Shown one piece after another: positions 48,215-61,100 of a stretch of 64,000 nucleotides of DNA (its first letter is position 1; every line of letters begins with the position of its first letter). The notes under the pieces were generated by a model, which was not told the origin of the DNA, did not search any database, and was given only the letters and a program-made list of their open reading frames with translations. The position numbers and the translations under genes are program-made. Source of the stretch: Parus major (lineage: Eukaryota; Chordata; Aves; Passeriformes; Paridae); the NCBI RefSeq assembly GCF_001522545.3, contig NC_031769.1:16218577-16282576 (forward strand). Direction: 5' to 3'.

Positions 48215-51200
48215 CCAAGAAGCCTGTTACAGCCTGCAGAATGACATCTTTGTGCATGACACCAGGGTATTTTTTGTGTACCTGAGAGAGAACAGGAGTA
48301 TTTTTTTTAATTGCAACATCCTCTGTAATGCAGAAATCAAACTTGGTGCAGCATTGGAGCTGTCTGGTTGCATTAGACCCTGAGGTGACCTCTCCTGCCA
48401 AATGTGTCCAGTTTTCCATAGAAGTGGTTTAGTTGGCTCATTCTAAAAACAAGCCTGGGAGCAAGTGAGGCTGCCTACAATGTAAGCAAAGAGGAGGCTT
48501 TCTGTGCAGGAAATATGAAGGCTAGTGATCAATAGCTGCAATTTATTTAAGAGTTACTGCCATTAAATTGCTTTCAAGCACCGTAATACATCAGTAATTT
48601 CAGCTGTGTTACAACTGAGGCATCTATAATCAGCTCCAATCACTGGAAGGCTTTTTGAGTTTGATTATTTTTATCCATTCCTTCATAATGACTATAGCTA
48701 AACTAGCAGAAGAAAAGAAAGTGATTGCAAATTGTCATCTGTAGAAGACAAAGTCTGTCACAGTGGCAAAAAAAGGCAGGCTGTTTCAGAACCGATGGCA
48801 AAGTGGTGAAATGATCCGTGCATTCCTCTTGGGTGTCAGTGTCATGTCAACAATACATGATTTCCTTGTAGATTTTTCTGAGACACCAGCTCATAAAAAC
48901 ATGAAATAAGAGAAATGGCAAAGGCAGAAATGAACCAACACAAACTGAACCATGATACCCACAAACAAGGTCCTAAATGTGTGCCTGAACTGACGATTTT
49001 GACCACTACCAAAAATTGCATGTATTTTGTATATCACTTCAATATGATTACTTCTCTCAACTACTGACGTGTATGGAAATTTTAGCAAATGTGAGATGTA
49101 ATCTTTTTGGTTAAGCAAGGGAAACGCTTCTGTAGTAGTCAGTATTGCAACTCAATTGTATTAAAGGTGAAAGGACAGAGTGAGATATAGGCACTTGCAC
49201 TATAACATTGCCATTTGTCATTTGCTGTTGGATATGAACTCCTGAGGCAGCTTATTGGGTCTATACTCTTAAAAGAGGAAACAATTTTTTTTTTTTATCC
49301 AAAGTTATTACAGAAAGTAACACAATGATAAGCTTCTAGTCTAAAAGCTTCTAGTCTAAAAATTTATTTTAAGGCATCTATTCAGAGTTGCCATGAATCT
49401 CACTGAGTAGTAGGATCTTACTTACGGCACTCTGCATTTTATTAATTCCCTGCTCATTAGCATCACTATTAATACAGTTTAATTCTCAATCTCCCAAATT
49501 TAATATAGATAGACTTATCTGGAGTAGCAGCCCAAACTGTTGGTGCAAGAGCCAATAACCATAGGATAAAGGATGTGGATTGATAACTCATTTCTATGTG
49601 TTCTGGTCCCAGAAGGGACATAGGTGCTGGCTGCAGGAGGAAGGTGCACAGTCCTACCTGCCCCAGGAATCCTCTCTGCAGAGCTGTTGTCCTTCTGTCT
49701 CTGAGCTTTCTGCAGCCAGGAGGGTTTATCATGCTGGTGAAATATGCTGGTGGAAGTCATGCATCTGGGAACTGGTGAAAAGAAACTACTTCTCAAAGTC
49801 AACTTCATTGAAAGAGGAATCCAGACAGAGAATTGCCTAAAAGCTTCATAAAAGCTTCATGTTTTATTTCCAGCATCTCTCTTGGTCAGAAGAAGATACT
49901 GGTGAAAGAGAAAAAATCATCATATGAGACGAAGTCCTGAGAAAATTCTGTGCCCAAGTCATTTCCATGCTTCTATTTTCAGTGCAGTACAAACAGCAGT
50001 GGCTCATCTGAATGGGGAAATTAGCTGGAGCTGTTTGGCAGGGACTGCTGTGGAGTCACTTTCCATGGTGGGCATTGTCTCCCAGCAAAGGAGCACCTGG
50101 GGAGCTTTGCTGGGCAGTCCTGGTGTGTGCAGTCCCCAACCATCCCCCTTTACAGACTGCCTTTAAAGAGCTGTGGGCTGCAGCTAACTCTTTTAACACA
50201 AACCATTTCCTTTTGGCTTCTCAGAGCAACAAAAACATGTTTACATCAAATCCCGAACATCTCTTTTTCCAGGACCACTTTCATTACAGGCAGAGGAGGA
50301 TGGGTAGGAAAATAGAAGTCCATCATGCAGGGAGTGTGTAAGTGGGAGAAAATGGAAATTTACCAATAAGGATTATATAAAATAACATTTTCCAGGGTAA
50401 TGGGACAAATTAAGTACATCTACTCTTGTACTCCCTCACTTGTTAGCTTAAAGTTTGTACCTTTCTGTTGCTATATAATTAAAATCTGATGTGGTTTTAA
50501 TGTCCAGTGTAGGTCAGGTGTCAGTAACACACTAGATCCTGTTACTTGTAATGCAGAATCTAGCGTTTCAGAAGCAATTCCTTTCTATGGAAGGTGTGGA
50601 CTTCTTTAGAAATTCACATTCTGCAGAGCAGTGCATTGAACTTGCCCTTTCTGATCGTTGGTCACAGACCTATGGAAAATTATTCCCAGGGATTACAGGT
50701 CACAGGTTAAGAGTGAGTACTCTAGAGGACTGGGATTAAGCAATCTGGGTTAACATCATGGAAGTTAGATATTTGAATGCTTTTGGAATTCTCAGCATCA
50801 GGCATCAGCTGGAGTGAGAATGTGCACAGGAAGTGCTGTAGTAGAGTAGTGGGAGAATGGGAGGTTTCCATCTTTGCTTGACGTGTGACTTTTCTGGAGA
50901 AAACAGACTTTGTTCTCTTCATGAAATGGGAATTTATGGAACAGGATTTTATTCAACTTCATTTGCAATGCAAGAATTTCAGCAGCAAGGCTTTTATTCT
51001 ATTACAAAAAGAGGTAGATATTCCTTTTCTTCTAATCAGAAACAATTTCTTGCTCCAAAGTACAGTGTAAAATTTATACCCCTGCATCCTACAGTGCAGT
51101 AATGAACAGTGCCATGACCTGTAGGAGCTCTGTCTTTTCACTGAAGAGCAAAATCAGGTCTGTAATTCCTCCAGCTGCAGCACTTGGCTTTCCCTTGATG

Positions 51201-53160
51201 GCTGAATTAGTCCCAGTAGTTAGGTTGGTCAAGTAGAAACATGATGGTTCAGTGTAGGACTCAGACATTAGCACATTACAGAGTTTTGTGGCTTTGTATG
51301 TGGGTTGCTCTCTATCTAGAATTTCTTCTTGGCAATTAGCTTGGCTAAGTCAGATAAAAGATACACATTTTCTTGAGCTCTGTCTTGCTTTGTTCATTCC
51401 TTAGCCATGCTGACACATTAAACCTGCCTTCCTTGGAGATGTAGGCTGTTGGGTAGGCGAGGGGTTCTCTCTGGGTCCTGCCTGGGGACCATTTGCAGAA
51501 TGAGCAGCTTCCACAAAGAGCCAAAGTCATCAAGAGCTAATGACCGTATCAGGCACGTCCTTTGGTGTTCCACCTTGTGTTACCAGACTAAAAAATCAGC
51601 TGGGCTGACAACTTCTTCAGCCTCTCCTCTGCCCCTCAGCCACTGTCATATATACAGCACCTGAGCCAAGGATATGCAGAAGCTGCACAAGAGCCCACCT
51701 ACACTGTTTATTTCTGCATTAATACCCTGGAAACCATTAACTACTGGGTACTGAGGCAAGTCAGTCACTTCTACAAGCCCAAGCTTCATCCACTCCTGTG
51801 AGGGGAGTGCTCAAAAAGGCTAAACCAGTGCTCCCCTTCCCAATGCCAAATAGAGAGCTTCATTGGGATAAGGACGGTAATTTATCCCCACAAGTTCTCC
51901 CTCTATCTCCTTAGAGATCTCCTAGCTGGGTTCTGTGCAGGTATTCAGCACAGGTGTTAATCTTAAATTCTGCTAGAGACTTAGAGAAATGATAGAAAAA
52001 AATCCTATTTCAGGCATGAACTCTCAGACTGCTGTGGCTATAATGGTGCTTTATTTCTCTGCTGGTATTGCACTGGGCAGCACTGCAGAGGGTGGAAGAG
52101 AAACAGAGCAGATTGGTGGCAGATTTTGAAGGGTGGTGGCCTTGGGCCAGGAGAGATGTAAAGATTAAAATTGTAAGTTTTTGTATTGGCTGTTTTGTCT
52201 TTTTCACTTCACAGCCATTTTAAATTGTTGCTGTTGTATAGTCTGTGCTGTCCTGGCAAGTGCCCTGACTGCTTTCACAGCTGTCCTAACACTGATTTGG
52301 ATCTATGGTTAATTCGGGGATAAGTACATGTGAAATAAAAAGACAAAAGAGAGCATAAAAAAATTGAGGCTGTCTGAGGAGAAAAAACAACTAAATCTGA
52401 CTTGTAAAGGTAGGGTACAGGAATACCAGATGGCAGATTTACCCTTGTATGCTGCATATTGCCTCCAAGAAAGGTCTGGGAGTACTGTTGCCAAAAAGGC
52501 TTGGTGGTGGAGTTGGTATTTTTATGATACAGTAGTGAATGGAAAGAATCTTGTAATGAAAAAATCCAGCAGGAGACATAAAATGTTCCAATTAAACATA
52601 CTCTTTATTGGGGCCTTGCTCCAAAATGGCACAAGTGATAAACACTTAGAATGCTCATCAGTGCTGCTAATGAAAAGACCCAGAGTCACGTGTTACACTT
52701 TTATTTGGATTTAGATCAACACCACAGATAAGATACTTTGGTCAAACACAAGAACAGATTGCTATGCCGCTCCTTCCTGGCTGCAATAAGTACAGTAATG
52801 TTTAAAAAAAAAATGCTGGTTCTCCTGGAACACCAAATGTGAATCTTGGATTGGCACATACATCTAATAAATATGCTGTTTGCACTTAGCACTTTAAAAC
52901 GTAATTGCACATGCAAGATGTAACCAGGCTACTGATCACCTTCATCATTGTCCCTGTCCTATTTTTGCTTTTTAAGTTCTTTGCTTGCCTTTTTCCCAGC
53001 AAGAAAAAAGAATACAATTTGCTGTTCTACTCAGTATTTCAGTGATTAATCTGCTGATTTTGACACGTTTAGCAGAGGTCACATTGAGACCTTCCTGATA
53101 GAACTGGTATCTCCTCTACAGCTTGGCTTGAAACACTAGCAGGTAGCAATGGAAATCCAC
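48215..53160. other. intergenic region, nothing recognised
   Basis: No gene is supported. There is a 15-bp tandem duplication at 49331-49360 (AGCTTCTAGTCTAAA twice) and an 11-bp one near 49841. TTTATT motifs on the plus strand (minus-strand AATAAA) at 52604 and 52050 could be distal GAD2 polyadenylation signals. Confidence 0.4.
49331..49360. repeat. 15-bp tandem duplication
   Basis: AGCTTCTAGTCTAAA occurs twice head to tail. Confidence 0.85.
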
Positions 53161-53438
53161 TGAAGTGAGGTGTGGGGCGCGCCCAGAAGCTGACGAGGAG
53201 AGGTTAACACCAAGCAAAGATACAGTAGAGGGACAGGCGTGAATGCAGTTCTTACAATATCGAGTCAATACTACTACCACACAAATAATGACATCTCAAT
53301 AATATATTGTACAAGCTTATACAGCAACACATGTTGATTTGCAACATTGTACAGTTTAAATCTAAAGTGCACAGCCTCAATCTGAGGTGACAAAACAGTA
53401 CTATCAATATAATAAAGGCAACACAATTACAGACACTA

Positions 53439-53444
53439 TTTATT
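53439..53444 (-). terminator. GAD2: candidate GAD2 polyadenylation signal
   Basis: AATAAA on the minus strand (TTTATT on plus), the first canonical copy downstream of the GAD2 stop, about 1.58 kb away. Confidence 0.35.
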
Positions 53445-54499
53445 TCCTTACTTCATGTCCTCGTATTACATTGAATCAATACTCCATTAATCTATTTTAG
53501 ATGAAATTAAACCCACATTGCACTTCATTTTTTGTCTTCAAGTATTTTAGAGACAGCAAAACCATATTGCTTTACAAACACAAGTTGGCCATTTAGGCAA
53601 AGTTAAAACCAAAACTTTAGTAGGGTTATAAGTAGACAGGTCTAAGCTGCAGAACTCTTACCAACACTTCCAGATGTTGGGGGGAGAAAGGATAAATTTA
53701 AGTTTCCATGCCAGAGACACCTCTAAAGCTAAGGAATGATGCAGCAAATAATTTCTGCAAGAGCTGTGCCTATGGTTTCTAAAAAGGTTGTGAGGCTCTA
53801 TAGGGGTTGTTCTTTGGCAGATGTAGCTATATCTTGACTTCACTGTAGACAAGGATGGAGTCCAGCACTGTGAAAATCCTTTTCAAAGAGTTTGTACTTC
53901 GACTCCATTCCTGTCACTTGGATTAGTAGTCACATTTAATTTAGGCCTTGTCTTGCAGACCTGTACATCTGTAAGAAGTCTTCACCTTCCTAATGGAGCT
54001 GTGAGGTTTTCAATGTAGTTTGTGACTGCTGAGAGCAGAAATAGTTAGAAGTAAGAAATTATTAATTGATATTACTCAGACATGACCTTTCCTTTTTTAA
54101 AATAGGCTTTTAAAACACAGAACACAGAAACCATCCAAACACAGCCTTATTTCAGTCTTGGTTAGCACTGTATATTGATTGTGCGTCTGCTCAGGCCACA
54201 TGGGAAACATAATTAGGAAAAATAGCATCTTATTGTTGTACTGTAATTGATCTTATTAAGTGATTGTAAGAGCTGCAGTCCTCTTGAGGTCTTTCAGTAA
54301 CCAAACATGGAGATGTACAATCCATATGACATAGAGAAAAAAATGTATTAAGTGGGCTTATCTTTTAAAATAATCAATAATAATTATTTGAGGCACCTCC
54401 ATCAAAAGAAAAGGAATCCCAGTTGATTTTCAGCTTCTGTCCTTGCAGTTTTATAACCCATATAAAATAAAAATATATAGTTTACAAAATAGGATTTTT

Positions 54500-54518
54500 T
54501 ATATATATATATATATAT
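54500..54518. repeat. (TA)n microsatellite
   Basis: Nine to ten uninterrupted TA units in the presumed GAD2 3' UTR. Confidence 0.85.
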
Positions 54519-55023
54519 TTCCTTTTGTAAAACTATACTTATTTAAATACATTTGAAATGCTGCTATAGGTAAATTAGAAATTCTGTTCTAATACTACGA
54601 AAAAGGCAAAATCCTTTCACTTTTAAACATACAGCATGTATATTCTGCATCTCACCACCCCTTCCCACTTCCCCCAATCTGATTTTGTCCTAATTTTGGG
54701 CAACTTTGGCATCATTCAGTCTGATTGCTTTCAATTTAAAGTAATTACAGAGTTAAAATTTGGGGTAAAATTTTAAGTATCTTCTGGTCTTCCTTATTTG
54801 TTTTAATAAAGCTTTTTTGTGCAGCTAATTATTAAGGAGGCATTCTAAAACTCAGGAAAGGACTTTAAAGGAGCCATGTTTCTTGATTTTAAACTGTACT
54901 CTATTCCAACGCCACAATATAGAAATAGATTTACTTTGGAACAAACTACAAATACATTCGCACAGTTTGTGACAACTTAATTGTCTACTTAGAGGTCCAG
55001 GAACAGACTTTCACACCCAGTTA

Positions 55024-55197
55024 TTATAAATCTTGTCCCAGGCGCTCTATTTCATCAATCAGGAAATCAATGTCTTGGTGAGTGGCTGCAGGGTTGGAGA
55101 TGACCATCCGGAAGAAGTTCACTTTGTCTCCCAGGGGCTGATAGCTCACCATGGTTGTGCCATACTCCATCATCCTGGCTTTTATCACTGGTGCCAC
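55024..55197 (-). CDS. GAD2: GAD2 last coding exon
   Basis: Acceptor TTGCTCTGCAG; 57 codons beginning [20 protein letters not shown] and ending GQDL, followed by two TAA codons in tandem (55026-55024, 55023-55021). Corresponds to human residues 529-585. One visible difference from human is Asp for Glu in LIDEIERLG. Confidence 0.97.
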   Translation of the reverse strand: MAPVIKARMMEYGTTMVSYQPLGDKVNFFRMVISNPAATHQDIDFLIDEIERLGQDL

Positions 55198-58100
55198 CTG
55201 CAGAGCAACAAAAAGTAGGGGATGCTGATAATGAATATTATTATTATTATTGTCATTATTATCATTATTTTCATTATTATCATCACCCTCATTATTATTA
55301 AAACAGAGTATACTTCCTTTTTTTGTAGTGGATGGAGAGCTACAAGCAGCTGAAATGAAATTACGTCCAATATTAGTAAAAACATTAACCTCCAGTAAGG
55401 AATAAATGTCACATTGAAAAGGCATTCAATTTATCCCCTTTCTCTGTCCTGCTCTTTAAATGACTGTGGAAATTTCCCTCTGCTAGTTCCTCAATATTGC
55501 TGACAGGGACACAGTAGCTGTGCTGTAGTCTTGTTGAGCTTTTGCTGCCGTTGCTGGGTTTAGTGACTGTGGTCCACAGTGGCTTCAGTACACAAACACA
55601 GAGCAAATACGTGCTCTGGAGATCAGGCAAAGCCAGGGAATACCACACCTGGCGACCAGAGCAAGGTGGTGCCAACACTGACCTGCAGTAAAATGACCAT
55701 GGTCCTTTGCCAGAACCTCACCCTGCCCTGTGCCCTGGGAGATCATTCTGGGAATTGCCTTCCTGCAAAGGTTTCAGTGCTCACCTTCATCAGGCGGCTC
55801 GTTCTCTCTTCGCTGTCCTCCATTCCACGCAAGCTGGGAGGTATGTACCAGAAGCAGACATTTGTGTGCTGAGGCTAAGCACAGAATAATAATAGTTTAT
55901 GTTGTAAGAAATGCTCATAATATCTCAATTGCAATTAAGTTCATGCCTTCCCTCCCTCTCATACATCATCTTGTGACAGCAGTCAATGGTTTTCATTATT
56001 GTGGTCCACTGAGAGTCATCATCATTATTAATGCAGAAAAGATAATTTTAAGCAATTTATTCCCAGGGTGTCAGATGCAGAAACACATCATCCAGCTGGG
56101 CAAATGTATTTATGCCTTTCTGAAAGGCATCTGGATTTTGCAGCTCCTGTCCCCTCCAGGGGCTTGAAGGGATCGTGTGGCTAAGGCAAGAGTCTATTAC
56201 AGATAATTTAGAGGTAAGGACTGTGTCATTTACTTTTATTACATGACAGAATAATACAAAATCTGATTCTGTAAACAGGAGCCACAGGTGGTGCATAAGA
56301 CAGTAAAAGATTTTCTTATATTTAATGAAATTTACTACTTCTCAGTTTGATTCTGCTAGCTGCTATATTAATATGCATGCACCACAGCATCTTAGCTCAT
56401 TTAACATCTATGGGAGCACTAAGCAGAAAGGCATAAAGTAAGACCTAGTGGACACGTTTTGCATTTTTCCAATCTCCCAACAGCTGCCTGCCTTGCTGTG
56501 TTCTTTGCTGGATGCTAAATGTGAGTTACAGCAACTCCTCCTGCTGCCAGTTCCTTCACTCATCATCAGACCCAGTGGACCAAGTTCAGTGATGACGTGT
56601 GAGGTGGGGGAAATAAATTCCATAGTGGTATGTGGATATGAGCCTGTAATCTCTGAAGAAACATAGTGATGTTCATCCTTGTTCTCTTTTACAGACAGAA
56701 CACCAGATAACTTTGTAACAGAGGTTTCTACCAGGCCTGTCCCCAGCCCTCACAGCTGGAGAGGCTGCCCACACAGCAATGGCCGAGCACAGCAGAGGTA
56801 CAGCCACCCAACCCAGGCTGCACTGCCTTGCCCTGGGCACTGTGCTCCTGCCAAGCTCCTGGTATCCAGGAATCCCATCTCAGCTGGAGTCTCTCCACAT
56901 AACCTGCCTGGCGATATCTGCATGCCAGGTGATATCTGGTGATACTGCACCCAAGCAACACCAGCCCCTGCCCTGCTGGCTGCACCCCATCACAGCAGGG
57001 ACCTCAGTGTAGATGGTCCCTCCAGGTCACCCCAGCTCCCCTGTGACTGCCACCTAAGAATGCTGATAAAACAGCTCTGTACAACCGTCCTTTCAGTGTC
57101 TGGGGTACCGTACCCCCCCTCCTAACGGACCCTGCTATTTGGAAACTGCAACTTGTTTTTATAAATAAGAGCCTGGTTTTCATTGTGCCTCGGTGTGTTG
57201 TGTTAGGCTGAGATCCGGGTGTTTTGTTTCAGCAGGGTTAAACTGAGCAAACTGAACACTTATGCACAGCTGCCTCACCTCCATTGTTCCTGCATTCCAT
57301 GAGGTAGAGAGGAACTGGCACAACAAGAGGTTTTGTTACAAGGGTCCCTGCTTTCTGTCTCATGCTGTTTGATTTGACCTGTTGGTAGCATCCCAATAGG
57401 TAATGAACCAGACAGTGTTGACCAACTGAGAAAAATATGTAGCACTACATACCTTTCCATCAAATACCATTTCATACCCTTCTCTGTTCTTTATTTTATT
57501 GTATAGGTATTCAGCAAGTTCCAAGCACTTATCAATTTGTGCTTCAAATCCTGTGGTTCCCTTTACAGAGAGATGAAGAAAAGCAGTTACGTAAATACCT
57601 GCTCTGTGAATTAAAAGGGAAAAAGGACCATGCAATACTTGCCAATACATTAGCACAAGTCACCTCTCAAAAGTCTCAGTGAGATCAGTTAAGGATCTGA
57701 TTCTATGTGTTGAAGGGCACTTTGATAAGCAGAGCTCATTTGTCTCTAGCTCTTGCCACTGACATCCCTATAGCCAACTCTGCAAAATAAGCATCAGGTA
57801 CTTGCTTGGTTCTCAGGAATATTTTGCTGAGAACATGAAAAGCATCTCAAAGGGTGCCTTTGGTAGATTTTGCAGAGAGGCTGAGGACGGTTTTGGATAG
57901 CTTGGACTGGCACAGTGTGGGGTCTTCAGGAGGTGTTGAGTTCCAGACATGGGGAGTCTCCCACTATTTTCAGGATAGGGGATTTTAATCTTCCAGGAAT
58001 GATATACTGGGGAATTTCCAAGAATAATTTTTTCTTTTTTAGTTAAGCACAGAACGGGTAGACACACTTTTAGAGCCCAGTCTTATGCATGTGAAAATGC

Positions 58101-61100
58101 ACACTTTGTTCAGATACTACCCTGCCTCTGTAGTATTCTCGTTTCTAACAGATACCATACAAACGCAGAAGTTGTGTTTTTAAGGGCTGCAGAAAAGCCC
58201 ACTTTTTCATCTCTGGCAGAAGTCATAATCCTCTCTGTGACATCATAATTTTTTCTGCAATCACCAACTGTGATGCCTCAAACAAAGGATGCAGCTTCAA
58301 GAGGGAGAAAAGGGGATAAACAGCTGGAATAAAATCCTTAAGAAACACACATTCTATTTTGTAATGTTAATATTACAAGCAGAGTGTGAGAAGAGAAAAA
58401 GCAGTACAAGGCATATTGAAAAAATGGGCTTTAGCAGAAATGTCTCTGAGTAATGGATGCATGTCCCTGCTAAATCTGTTCTGGCAGTGCAGAACTGACT
58501 TAAAAGCCCATGTCATTATCCTTCTGTGTAGAGATTTCAAAACAGAGTAGAGGTAGCCCTGGGAGAAAGGCTTGGAGTAAAAGAGACATGTGGCTAAAAT
58601 TGCCTGCTGCTCTGCAGACCCCAGTTAGCACAACAGCTATTGCATCCTCCTTTACAGACTCCCACACCTCCTCCGAGGCTTAATAAAGCACATAAGAATC
58701 TTTAAGGCTTTCTGGAAATGAAAACAGTGATGTCATCTCCTGTGAACCAACCTTAGGCAACCTGACATAATAGATTAAATAAATACATGCAAGAACTTAT
58801 TTAGCAATATAGATAAAGTTATCATTAGAGCTGGTGTTTACAGATTTCCCAGTGAAGAGTTTTTGATGAGTTTTCCTCTACTCCTTCTAAAGATTACTTC
58901 ATATCTACTGCATGCAATGAAACTAGGTATTCATCTTGATTTGCCACGTATAATTTCTGAATATAATTAAAACATCTGTTTATTTCCAGAAATCTTTGTA
59001 ACAACATTCCTAGGTATATGATTTATGCTGTTAGACTCCTACAGTTACACAAGGCAAATGCTATGCAAAGCCATACAGTTCAAGTTTCAAAATCATGTGT
59101 GCTGCTTTGAAGCTCTGTCGTTAAAAGTATAAAACCCCCAGAAAATAATAATGTTCTTTCTTTCATGTTATATATATGAAATTCAGGTCAGGTATTTTCT
59201 AAAATTGTGATTACAGAAAAAAATCCAAACTCTCAAGTGTATCTGGTGTGCATTATTTTAATACAAACAAATGTGTAGCAGGCAGTCCTACCTTTGCCCT
59301 CCACATCAGCCATAGCTTGAAGACATCAACATGCCGTCCACACTGCAAAGCCTTGTCTCCCGTGTCGTAAGACAGGTCGTAGTGCTTGTCTTGTTGAAAG
59401 AGGTAGGAAGCATGCATTTGATTGCAACTCTGCATCAATCCCTTATGGACACAAAGACACAAGCACAGGGATGTTGGCACAGATTTGACTACTACTTTGA
59501 GGGTTGCTTTGGGTGAAAAATTCCAAACACCCAAAATCAGTCAAATATATGTCTAAGTGCAAAAGGAAGATCAAAAGCACAAAACTAGACTTATAAGGTT
59601 GCTCAATGGACTAATCCCTATCGGTGCCCAAGATGCCTCGGTACCTGATCCAGCAATGTATAATCCACTCCCACATCCAAATAATTTTTAAAAAAAGATG
59701 TGCATTGTGCTTCCTAGCATTCTTAAGCTTAATTTCATTTCTGGATCTTGCCTTTTATTTTTTGTTCTCGTTCCTTTTCCTCCTTTCCTCTGAAGGCTTC
59801 TTTTCTGAGTCACACCAAGACAACTAGTGACTAATCCAAAGAGTATCACAGCACTTTTCAATTGCTTTGGTCTCTAAAATTCTTATTTTTATTGTTTTCT
59901 TTCTTTGTAGGAACAGTTCTTTTCTTCAAAGCCCTCAGCCGTAGATTGGATGCTTAAGTTGTACAGAAAGCTTTGAACAGGCAGAAGAGCATATGGCCTT
60001 TAAAAACCCAGCTAGAGCTATTTCTGGGCTGCAACATACCATTCTAAGAGGTAACTTTGTGGGAGGAACAGAAGCCAACAAGGTGACGAAACCTGGCCTT
60101 GTGAAAGCATGAGGTTTCCTTTTTAGCTTTTTAAGTAAAATGCAGAGAGACACATTCTGGCTCTAGTTAAGATCTCAACCAAGTTTATGGTATACCTTAG
60201 GGCTGTTGCCTAAAATGGCAATTTCCAGTCCAAGAAGAATCATAACATGGCTGTTTATCATCAAATCTAATCTTCATGTGTAACTCAAAACTGAGATAGC
60301 AAAATGAAAGGGGGGAAAAAGAATTGACTTTCTCCTAATCTGAACCATCTGTTCTCCCTAGAAGTCAAGGATGGTACTGACTTCAGCCAGGCAGGCTTTG
60401 TCTTGGGGAACTGACCCAGAGGGCAAATAAAAGCCAGTTTCTCTCTTCCTAAATGCAATCACTCTGTATACAATCTGTTGTACAGCTGTTAGCAAAACAG
60501 CAACCAGCTTTTTGATAGCTGGTCTATTAAGTGGTGGCTGTACGGCAGCTGTCCCAGTAAGTGATGGTTATGTGAAAATTACAGGCTTGAAGGGTAATTC
60601 AAATTCTAGCACTAAATGAAATGTCTACTTTTTATTCCAAGAGCATTTACTGTTCCATTTTTACTTCCATGTGCCCCCAAGTGGATATATAGATCAAAGC
60701 TGGGTAGGAATATCATGAAAGTCTAGAAAATGTAATGATGCCTTGATTCTGGACCAAATGTTGTGTTGCATGTAAACCATGACTTTCACCCCAGGAGGAC
60801 CAGAATTTGCCTGCAGTTACATCTTATGTTACACAGTTATGCAGCCACAACTTAACCACGGACACTTAGAATGGAAAGTCACAAAACTCTGTATAGGTAT
60901 TGCCATTGATTGCCTCATTTTTGCTAGACATCTGCTTTAATTCCTTTTGCAGTCATGACTGAAGCACAAAAATAGAGGTCTTTTCTCAGTTCCTGTTATA
61001 ATCCTCATCACCTTAGCAAGTATCACCTACAACACAGTTATGAATATCCAGGATTTTCAGAAGTGCCAGAAAGAAGCAGAGAAGCACGTATATTGTGTAT

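Larger units (their letters stand above)
53439..55023 (-). other. GAD2: GAD2 3' UTR (extent inferred)
   Basis: Begins right after the GAD2 stop codon. No other gene intervenes. On the minus strand a variant ATTAAA lies at 54802-54807 and the first canonical AATAAA at 53439-53444. GAD2 transcripts in other vertebrates have long 3' UTRs, so an end near 53.4 kb or further left is plausible. It includes a (TA)n run at 54500-54518. Confidence 0.4.

Noticed and set aside
48195..48460. Minus-strand frame with a good donor (CTCTCTCAG|GTACAC)
   Set aside because: It begins beside a CR1 tail, two frames are equally open and neither resembles a known protein; treated as chance.
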